A stretch of DNA of 8,262 nucleotides from Campylobacteraceae bacterium. GTDB taxonomy: Bacteria > Campylobacterota > Campylobacteria > Campylobacterales > JALSKU01. Shown one piece after another: positions 5,291-8,262 of this stretch. The notes beneath the pieces are model-generated. The model was not told where the DNA came from. It did not search any database and saw nothing but the letters and a program-made list of their open reading frames with translations. The stretch spans positions 1 through 8,262 of the forward strand of contig WFMT01000025.1 of NCBI GenBank assembly GCA_015488975.1, given 5' to 3'. Both the position numbers and the translations under genes were made by a program. Every line of letters begins with the position of its first letter. Position 1 is the first letter of the stretch.

Positions 5291-7933
5291 TTAAAGTATT
5301 TTTAATCTATCATTAATAGTTTTTAAATTTTCCTTAGTTTTTAAAAGCGTATTTTGATTTTCTTCAATTACGCTTTTTGGTGCATTTTTGATAAAATTCT
5401 TATTTAATAGCATGCTGTTTAATTTTACTATTTCTTTTTCCAGTTTCTTTTTCTGATTTTCAAGCCTTTTTATAATGGGAGCTAAGTCAACCCCTTCAAG
5501 CGGAATAAAAATTTCCAAATTTTGACTTACATCTCCGATGGCATTTTCTATCGAAATATCGGTAAAAGTTATATTTTCAACTTTACCAAGAAGTTCTATA
5601 TATTTTTTAACGGATTTTAGTTTTTTTGTATCATTTATTTTAATTACTGCTTTTTCAATTTTTTTGTTTGCAAGTTCTATGTTGGATTTTGCTCTTCTTA
5701 TGGATATAATGGCTTCCATTGCAAGAGAAAAAAGCTCCTCAATATTATCGTCTTTTGCTCCAATTTTTGGATACTTGCTAACCATTATGGAAGTAGAGTT
5801 TTCCAAAGTGGTATTTGAGAGATTTTGGTAAATATATTCGCTGATAAACGGCATAAAAGGATGAAGTAGTTTCATGGATTCTTTAAATATAGCTCCAATT
5901 TCGCTAATGCTTTGTTTTGAAGCTTTACTAAACTCTATTCCCCAATCACAAAATTCACCCCATAAAAATCGGTACAGAACAGTAGCAGCATCGTTAAATC
6001 TATAAATATCTAAAAATTCTCTTGTCTCTTTAACTGCTGAATTAAACCTGCTTTTGATGTATTTGCCAAGTTCTGTTTTGAAAACTATTTTATTCATATC
6101 CTCAAAACTATCATGGTTTAAAAGCAGATACCTTGATGCGTTAAAAAGTTTATTAGTGAAGTTTCTTATCTGTTCTATTTTCTCTTTAGAAAGCTTTATA
6201 TCTCGACCTTGAACAGCTAAAACAGCAAGGGTAAACCTAAGAGTATCGGCACTATATTCATCAATCATGTCAAGTGGATCAACAACATTACCTTTTGATT
6301 TACTCATTTTTTGACCATATTCATCTTTTACTAAAGCATGAAGATAAATATCTTTAAAGGGAAGTTTGTTTAGAAAATGCTCCCCTGAAAACATCATTCT
6401 TGCAACCCAGAAAAATAGTATGTCAAAGCCAGTTATGAGGATGGAGTTTGGATAAAAATCTTTTAAATCATTTTCAAACCATTTGATATTTTTAAGTTCA
6501 TTCCCATTTCCCCAGCCTAAAGTTGAAAAAGGCCAAAGACCAGAGCTAAACCAGGTATCAAGAACATCAGGGTCTTGATGGATTTTGCCACTGCCACATT
6601 TTGGACAATTTTTTTGCTCATCTTTTTCGCTCGCCCATTCATGACCGCACTTATCACAGTAAAAAACAGGTATTTGGTGACCCCACCAAAGTTGTCTTGA
6701 TATGCACCAATCTCTTAGTTCTCCCATCCATGCATTATATGAATTTAGCCAATGAGACGGATAGAATGAAGCTTCCCCTTCATTTGTTTTTTTTATAGCA
6801 TTACTTGCAATCTCTTTTTTTATAAACCACTGTTTTGATATATAAGGTTCAACAATATTTTTACATCTGTAGCAATGTCCTACCTGATTGATATAATCTT
6901 CTGTTTTTTCAACAAATCCTTCTTCTTGAAGTTTTGCTATCACTTTATCTCTTGCATCAAGTCTTTCTAAGCCTTCAAATTCACCGGCAAATTTATTTAA
7001 TATCCCCTTTTCATCAAATACAGTGACAAATTCCAAATCATGTCTTTTTCCAACTTCATAGTCATTTGGATCATGCGCGGGAGTAACTTTTACAGCACCT
7101 GTCCCAAATTCTTTATCAACATGCAAATCAGCTATGATTTTTATCTCTTTGCCTACCAAAGGAAGTATGACACTTTTACCGATATGCTCTTTGTATCTCT
7201 CATCACTTGGATTTACCATTACAGCAGTATCTCCAAAGTAAGTTTCCGGTCTTGTAGTAGCTACCGTTATAAAGTCTTCGCTATTTTTTAGAGGATATTT
7301 AAGATAGTATAATTTTTGATGATTTTCTTCATACTCAACTTCAATATCACTAAGTGCTCCATCGTGCGTACACCAGTTGACCATATAATTGCCACGAACT
7401 ATCAAGCCTTCATCATAAAGTTTTACAAAAGCTTTTTTAACCGCTTTTTTAAGCCCTTCATCCATGGTAAATCTCTCTCTGCTCCAAGCAGGAGAAATGC
7501 CAAGTTTTCTCATTTGGTGCACTATAGTTCCGCCACTAAACTTTTTCCACTCCCAAACTTTTTTTAAGAATTCATCTCTTCCAATCTCTTCTTTTGTTTT
7601 TCCCTCTTTTAAGAGTTGTTTTTCTACAACATTTTGAGTTGCAATGCCAGCATGGTCAGTTCCTGGTTGCCAAAGAGTTTTAAATCCATCCATTCTTTTA
7701 TATCTTGTAAGTATATCTTGTAGTGTAAAAGTCAGGGCATGTCCTATGTGAAGACTACCTGTTACATTTGGAGGAGGCATCATAATACAAAAATTTTTAT
7801 CTGCTTTTTGTATATTTTTATTGCCATCAATCTCAAAATAACCTCTATCTTCCCAAATATTATAAAACTTGTCTTCTATCTCTTTTGGATTGTAAACTGT
7901 TGCTTTTTTATTGTTATTGGTTGTATTATTCAT
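5291..7933 (-). CDS. valS: Valine--tRNA ligase (ValRS)
   Basis: The protein has 880 residues, a common length for bacterial ValRS. It is a cytoplasmic class Ia synthetase that charges tRNA-Val and edits mischarged threonine. The HIGH motif is at 62-65 in PPPNVTGSLHIGHAL and KMSKS at 542-546. The CP1 editing domain shows TTRPET (226-231) and the AHDPNDYEVG segment (~286-295). Cysteine pairs C354/C357 and C426/C429/C443/C446 fit zinc-binding knobs. The anticodon-binding domain follows KMSKS, and the C-terminal ~60 residues (about 820-880) form the Lys/Glu-rich coiled coil typical of ValRS. The ATG at 7933 is followed by an Asn/Thr-rich lead-in before the conserved YNPKEIEDKFY; the ribosome site is weak (AGCGAG). 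The gene sits between cfa and the mla operon with no evident functional tie to either. Confidence 0.98.
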   Translation of the reverse strand: MNNTTNNNKKATVYNPKEIEDKFYNIWEDRGYFEIDGNKNIQKADKNFCIMMPPPNVTGSLHIGHALTFTLQDILTRYKRMDGFKTLWQPGTDHAGIATQNVVEKQLLKEGKTKEEIGRDEFLKKVWEWKKFSGGTIVHQMRKLGISPAWSRERFTMDEGLKKAVKKAFVKLYDEGLIVRGNYMVNWCTHDGALSDIEVEYEENHQKLYYLKYPLKNSEDFITVATTRPETYFGDTAVMVNPSDERYKEHIGKSVILPLVGKEIKIIADLHVDKEFGTGAVKVTPAHDPNDYEVGKRHDLEFVTVFDEKGILNKFAGEFEGLERLDARDKVIAKLQEEGFVEKTEDYINQVGHCYRCKNIVEPYISKQWFIKKEIASNAIKKTNEGEASFYPSHWLNSYNAWMGELRDWCISRQLWWGHQIPVFYCDKCGHEWASEKDEQKNCPKCGSGKIHQDPDVLDTWFSSGLWPFSTLGWGNGNELKNIKWFENDLKDFYPNSILITGFDILFFWVARMMFSGEHFLNKLPFKDIYLHALVKDEYGQKMSKSKGNVVDPLDMIDEYSADTLRFTLAVLAVQGRDIKLSKEKIEQIRNFTNKLFNASRYLLLNHDSFEDMNKIVFKTELGKYIKSRFNSAVKETREFLDIYRFNDAATVLYRFLWGEFCDWGIEFSKASKQSISEIGAIFKESMKLLHPFMPFISEYIYQNLSNTTLENSTSIMVSKYPKIGAKDDNIEELFSLAMEAIISIRRAKSNIELANKKIEKAVIKINDTKKLKSVKKYIELLGKVENITFTDISIENAIGDVSQNLEIFIPLEGVDLAPIIKRLENQKKKLEKEIVKLNSMLLNKNFIKNAPKSVIEENQNTLLKTKENLKTINDRLKIL

Positions 7934-7975
7934 AGAAAAACTCGCTTAAACTTGAATTATTTTCGCGAGAGTATA
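7934..7975 (-). promoter_or_regulatory. valS leader with possible hairpin over the ribosome site
   Basis: In the minus-strand direction CTCGC (7969-7965) and GCGAG (7945-7941) are exact inverted repeats separated by 19 bases, and the second arm contains the only Shine-Dalgarno-like bases before the valS start. A weak -10-like box, TATACT (7975-7970), lies just upstream, which would start the transcript at the base of the hairpin. The arms are short (5 bp), so the structure may be fortuitous. Confidence 0.22.
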
Positions 7976-8081
7976 TCTAAAATTTACTTAAGAATTCATA
8001 TTTTAACCAAATCTTACGTACTTTTGATATTTTATATGGGTTTAAAGAGTGCTGCAAAAATGGTTTTTATTTAAGCAGGGG

Positions 8082-8262
8082 CTATATAATCCTTTTGTAT
8101 CCGTCTTTTACACCATGCTTTGATAAAACTATTTGCCAAACCTGATTTCTTCTTATGCGAAATGTTGCAGCTGATGATAAAAGATAAAATTCCCACATTT
8201 TATAAAATCTCTCATTATAATGACCTTTTATATCAGGCCAATATTTTTTAAAATTATTATAC
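8082..8262 (-). CDS. cfa: Cyclopropane-fatty-acyl-phospholipid synthase, C-terminal fragment (5' end outside window)
   Basis: The last 59 codons of a minus-strand gene run from the right edge to TAG at 8084-8082. The segment FKKYWPDIKGHYNERFY, then KMWEFYLLSSAATFRIRR and NQVWQIVLSKHG, is the characteristic C-terminal end of CFA synthases (the usual pattern is ERFYRMW-YYL-S-AG-FR-R--QLWQVVFSK). The enzyme uses S-adenosylmethionine to add a methylene bridge across the double bond of unsaturated phospholipid acyl chains at the inner membrane, commonly in response to stress or stationary phase. The SAM-binding motifs lie outside the window, so a related SAM-dependent methyltransferase of the same family cannot be excluded. 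It reads towards valS, 148 bp away, with no convincing terminator between them. Confidence 0.85.
   Translation of the reverse strand, partial: YNNFKKYWPDIKGHYNERFYKMWEFYLLSSAATFRIRRNQVWQIVLSKHGVKDGYKRII

Noticed and set aside
7739..8074. 111-codon plus-strand open frame over the valS 5' end
   Set aside because: It is antisense to highly conserved ValRS sequence (including the HIGH region), has low-complexity hydrophobic composition and no ribosome site.
8055..8079. Possible cfa terminator: CTGC and GCAG arms with A5/T5 inner stem, minus strand
   Set aside because: The stem has a six-base bulge and no T-run follows, so it is not a convincing terminator.

Overview
The window is strongly AT-rich. 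Gene content and protein style (short, Lys/Ile/Asn-rich proteins, T-rich and extended -10 promoter-like elements, a MlaA/MlaC/RND cluster) suggest a member of the Campylobacterota (epsilonproteobacteria), perhaps close to Sulfurimonas or a relative. This is inferred from the sequence, not from a database match. There are no tRNA or rRNA genes, insertion sequences, CRISPR arrays or large repeats.

Layout. Bases 1-806 (+) hold the 3' part of a sensor histidine kinase gene that begins outside the window. Everything else lies on the minus strand. A 251-bp gap (807-1057) contains a terminator-like hairpin and a short open stretch that may be a decayed gene. At 1058-1333 is a small single-RRM RNA-binding protein, followed upstream by a 164-bp control region. 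Bases 1498-5207 hold a compact three-gene operon, read mlaA, mlaC, then a 12-TM RND/MMPL-family transporter. Bases 5291-7933 encode valyl-tRNA synthetase. Bases 8082-8262 are the 3' end of a cyclopropane-fatty-acyl-phospholipid synthase gene (cfa).

How the genes work together. The mlaA-mlaC-RND cluster is the most interesting part. MlaA (outer-membrane lipid channel) and MlaC (periplasmic phospholipid carrier) normally pass lipids to the MlaFEDB ABC transporter. Here no ABC genes are present and the operon ends in an RND transporter instead. The MlaC-RND pairing resembles HpnM-HpnN of hopanoid-producing bacteria. The MlaA lacks the lipobox cysteine, and the RND protein has proton-relay-type aspartates in only one half. 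A lipid-modifying gene (cfa) lies one gene upstream, so the neighbourhood is envelope-lipid themed apart from valS. The mla operon appears to have its own extended -10 promoter just after valS.
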